NCBI GenBank assembly: GCA_005239465.1
Contig: SPAW01000026.1
Location: forward strand, 68,596 to 132,595
Direction of reading: 5' to 3'
DNA length: 64,000 nucleotides
Source: Nitrospira sp.
GTDB lineage: Bacteria; Nitrospirota; Nitrospiria; Nitrospirales; Nitrospiraceae
A program made the translations under genes and the position numbers. A model generated the notes under the pieces. It did no database searches, was not told the origin of the DNA, and saw only the letters and a list, made by a program, of their open reading frames with translations. Below are positions 7,452 through 17,476 of the stretch, piece by piece. The stretch's first letter is position 1. Each line of letters opens with the position of its first letter.

Positions 7452-9524
7452 ATGACATTTTTCCCCAAGGGCAAGGGAATCGTAGAAGAAGGCGTCCCTC
7501 CACCGAACGCCACCACCTATGCCGTGCCTCGTGTCGCGATCGCGGCCATCGTGCTCGAACTGATGCTGATCGCACCCGTGGTTCCCACCCTCGCTGTTTC
7601 GGAGCCAACCGATGGGGGTGAGGGCTCTTCTGGTGTGTTCTCGTTCATAGAGGAAGAAACAGTCAGTACCGCGATACGCCGCGAACAACCCATTTCTCAG
7701 GCGCCCTCCAATGTGTACGTGATTACAGCTGAGGACATTCGTCAATCAGGCGCCCCCGATGTGCCGACTGTCCTTCGCCGCATTCCCGGCCTCGAGGTGA
7801 TGCAGATCACCGGAGCGGAGTTCAACGTGAGTGCGCGGGGTAACAATCAATTGTTGGCCAACAAGATGCTAGTTTTGGTAGATGGACGCTCCGTCTACAT
7901 TGATGTGCAGGGGTTTGTGTTCTGGAAGGGACTCCCAGTTACCCTCCCTGAGATCAAACAGATTGAAGTGATCAAAGGACCCATTGCAGCTCTGTACGGC
8001 TTCAATGCCTTCGATGGACTTGTGAACATCATCACCAAGTCGCCGGAAGAGTTGGAAGGCACGACCCTGCAAATCGGAGGTGGCGAAATAGGGACCGTCT
8101 CGACCTCGGCCATTAATGCCGGCACGCGAGGGAAACTCAGGTACCGTTTGTCGGGGGGGTATGAGCAGAATCACCAGTGGCGTGATCACGACGCTCTCGC
8201 CTTTCGGTCCTATAAGTTCAACGGCCAGACCGAATATGCCCTTTCGGGCCTGTCGAAGGTGTCGGTCTCAGGCGGCCTCGTATATATGAATCCCCATGAC
8301 GGACCGCTCGTCGGGGCAGGAAATACCCTCGTCCAACCGAGCGTGAAACTCCCGTACGCCAATGTGGCGTATGAGAACCAAGGCTTCTTTGTCCGTTCCT
8401 ACTGGAACGGTTTTTTCGCCGACAGTGAGGCGTTAGCGCATCCCCTATTGAGGGGTTTCGTCCAGACCACGGATCCAACCGGGAACTCGGATCTGGAATT
8501 TGCAGGCAATACCTACAACGTTGAGGGACAGCACTCCCTAAAGGTTGGAGAATCTGGCCGGTTCACGTACGGGATCAATTATCGCCATAATACTTTTTCT
8601 TGTAACTGTTTATCCACCTTCGGGCATGAAAATCGATTAGGGTTTTATGTTCAAGGTGAATGGTCCGCCACACCCTCCGTCAACGTGGTCGGGGGGTTAC
8701 GATATGACCTCCACACCCAGATCAATCCTACATTCAGCCCGCGCCTCGCCATCCTCTACACCCCCATTCCTGGGCACACACTGCGTGCTCAAGTCTCTGT
8801 TGCTTATCGGCCTCCGACCTTATTTGAAACGCATGAGGACGCCCGCTTGGTCCCTCTAGTCCCAAACCCACTATTCACCACAACCAATCCTGTTCTCGGA
8901 TCAAAGAATCTTGATCCCGAGGAGATTCTCTCCTATGAACTCGGCTACCAGGGATGGTTTTATCGCCACCGCCTCCGAGTCAGAGCAGATCTCTTTTTCA
9001 ACCGCATCTCAGACCTTATTGGCCTTGAATCGTCTGGCAACATTTCGAGAAATGTGAACACAGGCAGGGCAGAGATCTACGGGGGTGAAGTCGGGGTCGA
9101 GTTCCAGGCCACTTCCTGGCTGACCGGGTTCGCCAATTACTCATACCAGGAGATCGGGAAGAACATAACGGGACTCTCTCGGCGCGGCGCACCCGAGTCT
9201 AAGGTGAACGCTGGTCTGCGCGGGGAATGGGACAATGGCATAAGCGGTGAAGCCGTGCTGCATTACGTCGGACCAGCGAGTTATCCCTTTGCCGAATCCT
9301 TCGACATCTTTGGCCGGTCCCCGGGCACCAGGGTGGAAAGCTATAGTCTCCTCAACCTTCGCGCCGGCTACCGCTTTTGGGAGCAGGAAGCTGCGGCTGG
9401 CAATAGGCGGTCAGCCGAAGCAGCCATTTCGGTCTTCAATGCTCTCGACGACGACCACAGGGAACATCCACTCGGCGAAACGATCGAGCGGCGAGTCATG
9501 GCCTGGTTGACGCTCAAATTGTAA
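7452..9524 (+). CDS. TonB-dependent outer-membrane receptor
   Basis: About 690 aa. A hydrophobic signal segment (VAIAAIVLELMLIAPVVPTLA) is followed by a plug domain with the classic order: SNVYVITAEDIRQSGAPDVP, VLRRIPGLEVMQ, VLVDGRSVY and IKQIEVIKGPIAALYG, then NAFDGLVNIITK. The rest is beta-barrel with alternating aromatic strands, ending in VMAWLTLKL. The ligand cannot be read from sequence. The gene overlaps the response-regulator frame if read from further upstream, so the ATG at 7452 (or GTG 7449) is preferred. Its neighbours suggest uptake or sensing of the ligand also seen by the following binding protein. Confidence 0.85.
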   Translation: MTFFPKGKGIVEEGVPPPNATTYAVPRVAIAAIVLELMLIAPVVPTLAVSEPTDGGEGSSGVFSFIEEETVSTAIRREQPISQAPSNVYVITAEDIRQSGAPDVPTVLRRIPGLEVMQITGAEFNVSARGNNQLLANKMLVLVDGRSVYIDVQGFVFWKGLPVTLPEIKQIEVIKGPIAALYGFNAFDGLVNIITKSPEELEGTTLQIGGGEIGTVSTSAINAGTRGKLRYRLSGGYEQNHQWRDHDALAFRSYKFNGQTEYALSGLSKVSVSGGLVYMNPHDGPLVGAGNTLVQPSVKLPYANVAYENQGFFVRSYWNGFFADSEALAHPLLRGFVQTTDPTGNSDLEFAGNTYNVEGQHSLKVGESGRFTYGINYRHNTFSCNCLSTFGHENRLGFYVQGEWSATPSVNVVGGLRYDLHTQINPTFSPRLAILYTPIPGHTLRAQVSVAYRPPTLFETHEDARLVPLVPNPLFTTTNPVLGSKNLDPEEILSYELGYQGWFYRHRLRVRADLFFNRISDLIGLESSGNISRNVNTGRAEIYGGEVGVEFQATSWLTGFANYSYQEIGKNITGLSRRGAPESKVNAGLRGEWDNGISGEAVLHYVGPASYPFAESFDIFGRSPGTRVESYSLLNLRAGYRFWEQEAAAGNRRSAEAAISVFNALDDDHREHPLGETIERRVMAWLTLKL

Positions 9525-10190
9525 TTGCTGGTCGTCAAAACTCTCGCACCGGCATGACTGAGATATTGCTGGAGAGAAAGCAGAATCCGCCTCGCTCTGG
9601 TCGTTCGCCGCGATCTGCGTTTCAGGAGTGTAGAGCGACAACTCTACCGGTCAATCCCTAGTGTTTCGCCAGCTCAACTTCGGTGTAGGTCCGAGAACGC
9701 TCCAAGCCGTCGATATGCACCCTTCGAGCAAAGCGCTTGCCATAACGGATCTTGCGGCACCAGCACACCATACATTCAGCGCTCTCTACCAGCAAAGCTT
9801 ACCGTCGGACAGAAGAGCGATTTTTGACCATAGTCAGGGTGGACTGCCTCAGCCAGCCAGCGAAAGCTCACAGCTCGAGCGGCAACGGCCACATTGAGTC
9901 CATTCCTTTGTGAAACACTCAATCAACTGTATCTAACAAGGACCGCACGTGGTGAGGGCTCTTGAGTTATGGGGCACCGTCCCTCAATCGGAGGCACACA
10001 GTATCTTTATGGAATCCTTGTCTCTTTGCCTTGAATCTTAGAATGGCGAGTGTCTTATGGATACGAACCTCTGTAAGATTGGAATAGCCGGTGCTACCTT
10101 GAATGAAAACGAGCACTTGCCTTGCGGCACGATCGTCAGCGGACTTACAACCTGATTCATTATCAAACCTTCAGAAGCGATAGGGCTTCA
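9525..10190. other. About 660 bp without a supported gene
   Basis: No frame here has a plausible product. A GTG-started 78-codon frame at 9661 has no ribosome site and low-complexity content. I see no hairpin-word repeat, tRNA or clear terminator. The region should hold the promoter for the binding protein and kinase pair. Confidence 0.4.
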
Positions 10191-11192
10191 GTGAGAGCGC
10201 ACCCCGCTATACCATCACCGGATTTAGAGATCTTCCAAGAGCGTAACAGATCTCAAATCCAACCTCGGTCAACCATCCTAGCTCGATGCATAGTGGCTTG
10301 CATGCTTGCTGCGCTCAGCGTGGCCTTATCAGTTGATCCGATCCATGCACATGAAGTTGCCATCCTTAAGTCGGCCAACATCGCCGCCTATAACCAGGCG
10401 GTGCGTGGCTTCAAATCCTCAATGCCAAGCAACACCAAGTTCATCGAATATGACCTGAAAGGCGATGCCAGTTTCGGCCGGAAGTATGCAAGTAAGATAC
10501 GTGCCTCCGGCGCCGATCTAGTACTTGCAGTGGGATTGAAAGCCGCGATTGCGGCTAGGCTCGAAATCTTCGATATCCCGGTCGTCTTTTGCATGGTGCT
10601 CCATCCCGCGAAGTATGACCTCAAGGCCAACAACATGGTCGGGATTTCGGTCAAGATTCCAATCGGGCAGCAACTCAGCATCCTGCATACTGTGATGCCG
10701 AACCTCAAACGGATTGGTTACCTGTACGATCCAGAAAAAACCCCTCGCCTGTCGGCAGAAGCGACTCATCAAGCGCGGCAACTCGGAATCACGATCATCG
10801 AACGCCAGGTGAGGGCCGAAGAACAAGTACCCACAGCGCTACGGGAACTCTTGCCTGAGATTGAAGCACTTTGGCTCATATCAGACAGCACCGTCTTGAC
10901 CGAGGAGTCCTTCTCTTTTCTCCTGGGTGCAGCGTTCGACCGGCGCGTGCCCGTCATCGGGTTCGATCCGGAATTTGTGCGCAGAGGTGCCTTGATTAGC
11001 TTCTGGGTAGATTCAGCTGATGTAGGCCAGGAGGCGAGCCAACTTGCACAGGCCATCCTAGACGGCCTGACGGTTCCTTCACCCAAGGCCTTCCTGCCGA
11101 AGCAGCGGATTTCGCTGAATCTGGGGACTGCCGAGTATCTTGGGATAACTATCCCGCCGAATGTGCTGAGCATAGTCGATGAGGTGTACTGA
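10191..11192 (+). CDS. ABC-type substrate-binding protein (ABC_sub_bind family), orphan
   Basis: The mature part begins near [21 protein letters not shown] and continues with the two-lobe periplasmic binding fold of the TrpX/ABC_sub_bind family ([61 protein letters not shown]). A signal-like hydrophobic stretch ends at IHA. The start is uncertain: GTG 10191, an upstream TTG, or the ATG at 10300 directly before the signal core. No permease or ATPase gene is adjacent. The kinase starts within 30 bp downstream, so a sensory rather than transport role is inferred. Confidence 0.75.
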   Translation: MRAHPAIPSPDLEIFQERNRSQIQPRSTILARCIVACMLAALSVALSVDPIHAHEVAILKSANIAAYNQAVRGFKSSMPSNTKFIEYDLKGDASFGRKYASKIRASGADLVLAVGLKAAIAARLEIFDIPVVFCMVLHPAKYDLKANNMVGISVKIPIGQQLSILHTVMPNLKRIGYLYDPEKTPRLSAEATHQARQLGITIIERQVRAEEQVPTALRELLPEIEALWLISDSTVLTEESFSFLLGAAFDRRVPVIGFDPEFVRRGALISFWVDSADVGQEASQLAQAILDGLTVPSPKAFLPKQRISLNLGTAEYLGITIPPNVLSIVDEVY

Positions 11193-11221
11193 TTGTGGCT
11201 GGGTTGAATAACCGAAGCGAC

Positions 11222-12856
11222 ATGAATAGGGCGCCCGCTTTTATCAGCCTGAGAACAAAGTTTGTTGTGTTCATCAGTCTGGTGATTATCGCGGTCTGCT
11301 CTGGTCTCAGTTGGTACTTCATACGGCAACAGGCTGACTCAATGACCCGCTCCTTGATCAGCGCGGGGAGCATTTTGGTTAAAAACTTAGCCCACAACAG
11401 CCGGTATGGCCTCGTCGCCAAGGACCTCGTGCTCCTAGACCAACTCATCAACGGTGTGATGGAAGTGGAGGAGGGTGTCTATGTCGTCTTCACGGGGCCT
11501 GATGGCAAGCAACTAGCCGCGATGAGCAAGAGAAGTATCTATCCGGACACGGCCCTCGCTAAGGCGCTATATGGGTCGGACTCAACCGAGGTGGTGATCG
11601 CTTCGTTCGCCGCAGAAAACGGTGGGCAACGCGAACTGCTGTATGATTTTGCGGTACCGATCAGGCGAGGGAGTGAGAACAAATCTCCTTTTCCCCTGCT
11701 CTCCCTTGAGGCGGAGAAACCGCAGGCTGAGACAGGCATGACCGCGGAATCGCCCGCCAGAGTCTTTGGCATCGTCCAGATCGGACTGACCGGGGAGAAG
11801 ATGAGCCAGGCCTTGAGCAGGATTATCGGCAACGTCGTCCTGATCACGATCGTGGTTATTTTCAGCGGAATCTTGGCCACCATTCTGCTGACGCGTCGGA
11901 TCACCACGCCGCTGAAAAACCTGGTCGGGGTCGCGAGACAGGTTGCGGGAGGTGACCTGACCGCCTCGGTCGATCCGATGACGCGTGATGAGGTTGGGCA
12001 ATTGACGACAGTCTTCAGCCAGATGACCAAGTCGTTAAAAGATAGGGATCTTGCGGTTAAGCAGGCCTACCAGGAGCTCGAGCAGCTCAACCGGACGCTC
12101 GAACAGCGAGTCCAGCAACGGACTCGTGAACTTCAGACCGCCAATGAAAAGCTGCAAGAGCTGGATCGTCTTAAATCAGCGTTCGTCTCGATCGTATCAC
12201 ACGAGCTGCGGACGCCAATGACCTCGATTAAGGGCTATGTGGAAAATATGCTGGACGGTCTGACCGGCACACTTACTGAGAAACAGTCCCACTCTCTGGA
12301 ACGGGTCAAGCACAACATCGATCGACTCACGCGGATGATCAATGAGTTGTTGGATCTCTCCAGAATTGAGGCGGGCCGCATGGAATTGCATATGGTCCCG
12401 GTCTCTCTGTTTGATGTGGCGGCAGATGTGGTGGAGAGCTTTCAGACAGCTGCCCGCGAGAAGTCCATTACTCTGCGAGCCGTTCCCCAGCAGACTGTGC
12501 CCAGGGTCAACGGGGACGCGGATAAGCTCAACCGGATCCTGACCAATCTGATCCAAAACGCGATCAAGTTTACCCCTCAGGGTGGAGAGATTCGAGTCGA
12601 AGCACAGACGCGAGACGAGGCCTATGTCGAGATGTTCGTGGTTGATAGCGGGTGTGGGATCCCGCCGCATGAACTTGACAAGGTGTTCGACAAGTTCTAT
12701 TGGAGCGAGTCGGTTCCTGTGGAAGCGCGCGGTGCAGGACTGGGACTGGCCATCGCCAAAAATCTGGTTGAGCTGCACGGCGGGAAGATCCGGGTGGACA
12801 GCACCCTCGGCGAAGGTAGCCGCTTTTCCTTTACCATACCCATTGCCCGATCATAA
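11222..12856 (+). CDS. Membrane sensor histidine kinase with HAMP domain
   Basis: Two membrane segments (about residues 8-30 and 200-222) enclose a periplasmic sensor region of about 170 aa. A HAMP domain ([20 protein letters not shown]) and a coiled coil with Q-rich heptads follow. The phospho-acceptor His is near residue 327 in [15 protein letters not shown] ([11 protein letters not shown]), G1 (DSGCGIPP) and G2 ([10 protein letters not shown]) boxes complete the kinase. The in-frame GTG at 11195 is an alternative start. Directly downstream of the binding protein, it may read that protein's ligand state and pass phosphate to the receiver encoded at 7010. Confidence 0.85.
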   Translation: MNRAPAFISLRTKFVVFISLVIIAVCSGLSWYFIRQQADSMTRSLISAGSILVKNLAHNSRYGLVAKDLVLLDQLINGVMEVEEGVYVVFTGPDGKQLAAMSKRSIYPDTALAKALYGSDSTEVVIASFAAENGGQRELLYDFAVPIRRGSENKSPFPLLSLEAEKPQAETGMTAESPARVFGIVQIGLTGEKMSQALSRIIGNVVLITIVVIFSGILATILLTRRITTPLKNLVGVARQVAGGDLTASVDPMTRDEVGQLTTVFSQMTKSLKDRDLAVKQAYQELEQLNRTLEQRVQQRTRELQTANEKLQELDRLKSAFVSIVSHELRTPMTSIKGYVENMLDGLTGTLTEKQSHSLERVKHNIDRLTRMINELLDLSRIEAGRMELHMVPVSLFDVAADVVESFQTAAREKSITLRAVPQQTVPRVNGDADKLNRILTNLIQNAIKFTPQGGEIRVEAQTRDEAYVEMFVVDSGCGIPPHELDKVFDKFYWSESVPVEARGAGLGLAIAKNLVELHGGKIRVDSTLGEGSRFSFTIPIARS

Positions 12857-12889
12857 GCGCAGCTAGCTCAGCAGGTGTCCTCGGCACAT

Positions 12890-13072
12890 AAATGCGCTTT
12901 GTCAGTAAGACGATTGACATAATGTTTAATTTTGAATGTTCAATGTTTAATTCCGATGAGAAACGGCAATCCATCCATTCCGGCAATTCAACATTCAACA
13001 CCAAACATTCAACATTGACTTGAGCATTTATGCGCCTAAGTCAGACAGTCATTCTTCGCGCATGCTGACAGG
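12890..13072. pseudogene. Inverted fragment copied from the DUF3501-PTPS junction
   Basis: The reverse complement of this stretch matches about 54.27-54.45 kb with few mismatches. It includes the last codons and stop of the DUF3501 gene (CTGACTTGGGCGCGTAA there, CTGACTTAGGCGCATAA here), the whole AACATTC-word hairpin, and the first eight or nine codons of the PTPS-like gene. It cannot be expressed as either gene. Confidence 0.85.
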
Positions 13073-13087
13073 GAGGAGCCGGTCAGA

Positions 13088-13185
13088 GACGGCCGGTCTT
13101 GAGCGGGACAATCCCGAAGCCCACTGGGGTTTCTTCAAAGCCGCACCCGCGCGTCCAGCTGAGTTCCGTCAATTCATGAAGAGGT
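13088..13185. pseudogene. Internal fragment of the Lon-like protease gene
   Basis: CTTGAGCGGGACAATCCCG and the following 70 bp match 23.87-23.96 kb, inside the Lon-like gene, at roughly 90% identity. Both share ACTG(A/G)GGTTTCTTCAAAG and CTGAGTTCCGTCAATTC. Only about 30 codons of the source are represented. It joins the next fragment through a short shared GAGG sequence. Confidence 0.8.
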
Positions 13186-13264
13186 GGAGGACGATCGCGT
13201 AATCCCACTCATACGCGGTCCAAAAGTTCACATCATCGGCCCGCCGCCGGGACACCAGCCGTAA
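13183..13264 (+). pseudogene. 3' fragment of the L,D-transpeptidase gene
   Basis: GAGGTGGAGGACGATCGCG through TTCACATCATCGGCC matches the transpeptidase fragment at 19.37-19.43 kb. The frame then ends with a stop after the equivalent of HIIGPPPGHQP, similar to the intact gene's end at 1336. It carries neither the catalytic Cys nor a start. Confidence 0.75.
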
Positions 13265-13299
13265 TTCCGTCGAGGCATTTCAAGGCCGTCGTGCAATTC

Positions 13300-14433
13300 T
13301 CAATCAAGGGATTTGTGGAAGCGAGCCACGCTGATGGTGAGCATGACGAGGCCTAAGACACCCATGGCGGTCATTTGCGGCCAGAGCACATCCAGCCCCA
13401 CCCCCTTCAGATAGACGCCCCGAAGCACATCTAAGAAATAACGCAACGGGTTGAGGTAGGTGAGCCACTGCATGAATTCCGGCATGCTGCTAATGGGAGT
13501 GGCAAAGCCGGAGAAGGTGATGGCCGGCATATTGAAGAAGAAGCCCGACACCATCGCTTGTTGTTGGGTCATCGAAATGGTCGAGATAAAGAGACCGATG
13601 CCAAGCATGCACAGGATAAACAGGATGGCTCCAATTGCGAGGACGCCGATGCTCCCGCGGAGCGGCACGCCGAACCAGAGGGTGCCGACCAGGGAGATGA
13701 GGGTGGTGTCGAGCAGTCCGATCAAAAAAAACGGCACGGTCTTTCCCAGGATGAATTCGAGCCGGCCAATCGGCGTCACCATAATTTGTTCGAGGGTACC
13801 AATCTCCCGCTCACGCACCACGGCAAACGCGGTGAGACTCACCACCATCACCAAGATCAGATTGCCGATCACGCCCGGCACAAAGAACCATTGACTGTCG
13901 AAGTCCGTGTTGAACCAGGGGCGCCGATCGAGCACTATCGAAGGGAGTTGAGACTGTACCAGCGGGGAGGTGCTGAAGAGGCGCTCTCGTTGGTAGTCCT
14001 GCGAGAACCGTCCGGCGATCTGATTGACATATCCGACCGCGATCAAGGCGGTATTGGAGACGCTGCTGTCCACGATCACTTGGAGCCGGGCCGTCCGGCC
14101 TTTTCGGAGATCTTGCGCAAACCCCGCATGAATCTGGAGCGCGACGGTCACGTCCCCGCGATCAATCAACTCGCCGATCTGCCGGCGGTCGTTCAGGCGA
14201 GCCCGAACATCGAAGTAAGGGCTCGCGGTAAAACGCGAGAGCAGGTCCCGGCTCACCTGGCTGTTGTCGAAATCCAGGACCGCGGTCGGAATGTGGCGGA
14301 TCTCCAATGTCGCCGCGTACCCAAAGACGAGCATTTGGATCACCGGCGGGCCAAACAAGAGGAAGCGAGAGCGTTTGTCCCGGAAGACTTGGATGAATTC
14401 CTTGATCAACATGCCTCGTAGACGTCCCAGCAT
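13300..14433 (-). CDS. ABC-2 type transporter permease (YbhR-like)
   Basis: A 377-aa ABC-2 membrane permease. A first membrane helix (LLFGPPVIQMLVFGYAATL) is followed by a periplasmic domain of about 150 residues and then five helices near residues 180-370, the typical DrrB/YhhJ/YbhR arrangement. The cytoplasmic EREIGTLEQIMVTP motif between helices is the coupling element facing the ATPase. It is last in a six-gene operon whose order (regulator, membrane fusion protein, ATPases, two permeases) matches E. coli ybiH-ybhGFSR. The likely role is drug or metabolite export. Confidence 0.85.
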   Translation of the reverse strand: MLGRLRGMLIKEFIQVFRDKRSRFLLFGPPVIQMLVFGYAATLEIRHIPTAVLDFDNSQVSRDLLSRFTASPYFDVRARLNDRRQIGELIDRGDVTVALQIHAGFAQDLRKGRTARLQVIVDSSVSNTALIAVGYVNQIAGRFSQDYQRERLFSTSPLVQSQLPSIVLDRRPWFNTDFDSQWFFVPGVIGNLILVMVVSLTAFAVVREREIGTLEQIMVTPIGRLEFILGKTVPFFLIGLLDTTLISLVGTLWFGVPLRGSIGVLAIGAILFILCMLGIGLFISTISMTQQQAMVSGFFFNMPAITFSGFATPISSMPEFMQWLTYLNPLRYFLDVLRGVYLKGVGLDVLWPQMTAMGVLGLVMLTISVARFHKSLD

Positions 14434-14443
14434 GACGATGTCC

Positions 14444-15577
14444 TCAACTCAGCTTTTTCTGAAAGGCGCGAGTGGCCAGGATCGTGAGGAGCACGGCAAA
14501 GAGTGCCAGCGCGAGCAGATCATCCAGGAGTAGCGGTAGGGACGTCCCTTTGAGAAAGACATCGCGGATAATGGTCATGAAATACCGTGCAGGGATGAGA
14601 TGAGTGGTCACTTGGATGACGGCCGGCATTTGGTCGATGGGATAAATGAAACCCGAGAGCAAAAAGGCCGGTAGGAAGGTGGCGATCAGAGCCGCTTGGC
14701 TGGCTGCGAGCTGGGATTTGGCGACGACCGAAACGAAATACCCCAACGACAGCACGACGATCAGAAAAAGGGTACAGCTGAGAAAGAACACACTCCACTG
14801 CCCGCGAAACGGAACCTCGAACCACCAGATCGCCATGCCGGCACAGAGGGCGGTGTCGAGCAACCCGATGACGAAGTACGGCACGAGTTTGCCGACCATG
14901 AGTTCCAGGGGCGTGACCGGAGTGGAGACGAGTTGTTCCATGGTGCCGCGCTCCCACTCCCTCGCGATGGTCAACGATGTGAGAAAGGAGCCGATCACGG
15001 CCATGATGATGGCGACGACCCCCGGCACGATGTTGGCCGTGCTTTCGAGGTCTTCGTTAAACCAGGTCCTGGCGTCGACTTTCAGAGGGGGCTGAAGCCT
15101 CGCCTGTCCGTGGCGCTGCAGCCATTCCAGTTGAATCTGCTGGTTATAGGTTTGGACCACGGCTTCGCTGTAGCTGATGCTGACATTGGCCGTATTATTA
15201 TCCGTGGCGTCGATCAGCGCTTGGACGCTCACTGGGCCTCCTGTTTTTAACTGCTCCGAAAAATTCACTGGGATCACAATCGCCAGCCGGCAGGCACCGG
15301 CGTCAAGCGCCTGAATCACAGCCTGATAATTGTCCACCGTCTTCATGACGTTGAAATACTCCGAGGCTTGAAAACGCTTGAGGAAGTCCTGGCTTTGCTG
15401 GCTGCTCTCGCGATCGTACACGTAGACAGGGATGTGCCGGATATCGAAGCTCACGCCATAACCGAAACCCAGCATGAGCAACAGCGGCATCGCCACGGTG
15501 ATCAGCAAGCTGGGCAGGTCCCGGCGGATCTGAAGGATTTCTTTGCGAACGATGGCTGCGAGTCGATGCCAACGCAT
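14444..15577 (-). CDS. ABC-2 type transporter permease (YbhS-like)
   Basis: Paralogue of the next gene: same 377-aa length, an N-terminal helix (LLITVAMPLLLMLGFGYGV), a large periplasmic domain and a five-helix C-terminal bundle with the coupling sequence EWERGTMEQLVSTPVTPLELM. The two permeases probably form a heterodimeric channel. It sits 10 bp from the downstream permease and 7 bp from the upstream ATPase, so it is clearly in the operon. Confidence 0.85.
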   Translation of the reverse strand: MRWHRLAAIVRKEILQIRRDLPSLLITVAMPLLLMLGFGYGVSFDIRHIPVYVYDRESSQQSQDFLKRFQASEYFNVMKTVDNYQAVIQALDAGACRLAIVIPVNFSEQLKTGGPVSVQALIDATDNNTANVSISYSEAVVQTYNQQIQLEWLQRHGQARLQPPLKVDARTWFNEDLESTANIVPGVVAIIMAVIGSFLTSLTIAREWERGTMEQLVSTPVTPLELMVGKLVPYFVIGLLDTALCAGMAIWWFEVPFRGQWSVFFLSCTLFLIVVLSLGYFVSVVAKSQLAASQAALIATFLPAFLLSGFIYPIDQMPAVIQVTTHLIPARYFMTIIRDVFLKGTSLPLLLDDLLALALFAVLLTILATRAFQKKLS

Positions 15578-15584
15578 GTGCCGG

Positions 15585-16538
15585 CTAGGCCTTTCCGCCG
15601 GCCCCTTGCGCGGCCGTCAACGAGACGAAGACGTCCTCCAAACTTGGGCGGATCGGCTCCATTCTCGCCACGATGACACCGTGTTGCGATAGATGCGTTC
15701 GGAGCCGCGGGATCATGGTCCTCGCTTCCGGCACGACGACATGCAGGGCATTGCCGAACACGGCGGCATCGGCCACATCCGGCGTTTGCCGGAGCAGGTC
15801 GAGGGCAAGGCCGAGGGGAGCGCACTCCACCAACACCAATTCGCCGGTCATGGCGCGCTGTTTCAACTCCGTCGGCGACCCGGAGGCGACGATGCGGCCT
15901 TGAAAGATCAAGACCAAGCGGTTGCAATACTCCGCTTCATCCATGTAGTGGGTGGTGACAAGCACCGTCACGCCCTCCGCGGCCATCGTGTGGATCAGTT
16001 CCCAGAATTGGCGTCGCGAAATGGGATCGACTCCCGATGTCGGCTCGTCGAGAAACAGAATGGGCGGCCGGTGAAGCACCGCGCATCCCAACGCGAGCCG
16101 TTGCTTCCATCCGCTGGGCAGGGTCCCGGTCAGGGTCGATTTGCGGCCGCTCAAGCCGGCCATGTCGAGGATCCACGACACGCGTTCCTTCAGAACCGAA
16201 TCCGGCACCTCATACAGGCTGGCGAAGAATCGGATGTTTTCGATGACCCGAAGATCGTTGTACAAAGAAAATTTCTGGGACATGTACCCAATCCGCTGAC
16301 GCACCCGCTCCGGCTCCCGCGCCACGTCGTAGCCGGCCACGAGGGCCTGTCCCGCGGTGGGGCGAAGCAATCCGCATAACATGCGGATCGTCGTCGATTT
16401 GCCCGCGCCGTTCGGACCCAGGAAGCCTACTATCTCCCCCCGCCGTGCCTCCAAGTTGATCCGGTCGACGGCGACGAAGTCGCCGAACCGTTTGACGAGG
16501 TCTCGGACGATTACGGGCGGAGCATCGTTGTCCGTCAT
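15585..16538 (-). CDS. ABC transporter ATPase (C-terminal YbhF-like half)
   Basis: A complete nucleotide-binding domain: Walker A GPNGAGKST near residue 40, Q-loop YMSQKFSLY, a degenerate signature region (TLTGTLPSGWKQRLALG) and Walker B ILFLDEPTSGVD. A C-terminal extension of about 80 residues follows. E. coli YbhF is a single protein with two such domains; here the halves are separate genes overlapping by 4 bp (ATGA). The signature is SGWKQ instead of the usual SGG(M/Q)(K/R)Q, so this site may be less active. Confidence 0.85.
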   Translation of the reverse strand: MTDNDAPPVIVRDLVKRFGDFVAVDRINLEARRGEIVGFLGPNGAGKSTTIRMLCGLLRPTAGQALVAGYDVAREPERVRQRIGYMSQKFSLYNDLRVIENIRFFASLYEVPDSVLKERVSWILDMAGLSGRKSTLTGTLPSGWKQRLALGCAVLHRPPILFLDEPTSGVDPISRRQFWELIHTMAAEGVTVLVTTHYMDEAEYCNRLVLIFQGRIVASGSPTELKQRAMTGELVLVECAPLGLALDLLRQTPDVADAAVFGNALHVVVPEARTMIPRLRTHLSQHGVIVARMEPIRPSLEDVFVSLTAAQGAGGKA

Positions 16539-17470
16539 GTTCGGCTCCCGTCAGTCTCTGAGGTGGCTGCGACGAAGAGGTCTTCGATCGTAGGGGCCAC
16601 CTCTTCGAGTCGGTCGAACGGAAGTGCCGCCGCCTGCATCCGCGTTCGCAGTTCAGGGATTCGACTCGCTGCATCGTCCACCACGAGGTGTACTCCATCA
16701 CCGACGAGCAAGGCGTTGAGGACGCCTTCGGCGCCGCCCAAGGCGGCTCGTACGCGACGCGGTTCGGGAGAAATGACGGAAAGAACCGCGCCTCTGATGT
16801 GCGTCTTCAATTCGGCAGGTGTCTCGCAGAAGAGGATGCGTCCCTGGTGCAGCAGCGCGACCCGATGACAGCGTTCAGCCTCGTCGAGGTAGGCGGTGGA
16901 CATCAGAATGGCGATCCTTTCTTGCAGCAGCGAATATAGAATGCGCCAGAAGTCTCGGCGCGAGACGGGGTCCACTCCGTTGGTGGGTTCATCGAGCAGA
17001 ATGACGCGGGGGCGATGGATGAGCGCGCAGACGAGCCCGAGCTTATGCTTCATGCCGCCGGAGAGCTTACCTGCCAGCCTGGTTCTAAATTGATCCATAC
17101 CGGCCGCGTCGAGCAGTTGGCGGCTTCGCTGTTCACGGTTCGTGCGGGGGACGCCGAAGACGTCGGCGTAGAAGTGGATGTTTTCGTCGACGGTCAGGTC
17201 TTCGTAGAGGCCGAATCGCTGAGGCATATAACTGATGTGGGCCTTGGCCGCTTCGGGATCGTGGATGATGTCACAGCCTGCGACCGTCGCAGATCCCGAA
17301 TCGGGTGTGAGGACGCCGGCCACCATACGGAGAGTGGTCGTCTTCCCGGCGCCGTCGGGTCCCACCAAGCCGAAGATCTCGCCGGGGTGCACCTCGAAGT
17401 GCAGACGGTCTACCGCCAAGACGCCGGGGAAGCGCTTCGTAAGCTCCGATGTAGAAATGGCAGCAGACAT
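16535..17470 (-). CDS. ABC transporter ATPase (N-terminal YbhF-like half)
   Basis: A nucleotide-binding domain with Walker A GPDGAGKTT near residue 38, Q-loop YMPQRFGLYEDL, signature LSGGMKHKLGL and Walker B VILLDEPTNGVDP, then the same type of C-terminal extension as its neighbour. The signature is canonical, unlike the second ATPase. It begins 6 bp after the membrane fusion gene and overlaps the next ATPase by 4 bp, indicating coupled translation and a heterodimeric motor. Confidence 0.87.
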   Translation of the reverse strand: MSAAISTSELTKRFPGVLAVDRLHFEVHPGEIFGLVGPDGAGKTTTLRMVAGVLTPDSGSATVAGCDIIHDPEAAKAHISYMPQRFGLYEDLTVDENIHFYADVFGVPRTNREQRSRQLLDAAGMDQFRTRLAGKLSGGMKHKLGLVCALIHRPRVILLDEPTNGVDPVSRRDFWRILYSLLQERIAILMSTAYLDEAERCHRVALLHQGRILFCETPAELKTHIRGAVLSVISPEPRRVRAALGGAEGVLNALLVGDGVHLVVDDAASRIPELRTRMQAAALPFDRLEEVAPTIEDLFVAATSETDGSRT

Positions 17471-17476
17471 GACTCG

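Noticed and set aside
9661-9897. A 78-codon frame after the TonB receptor
   Set aside because: GTG start without ribosome site and no recognisable product.
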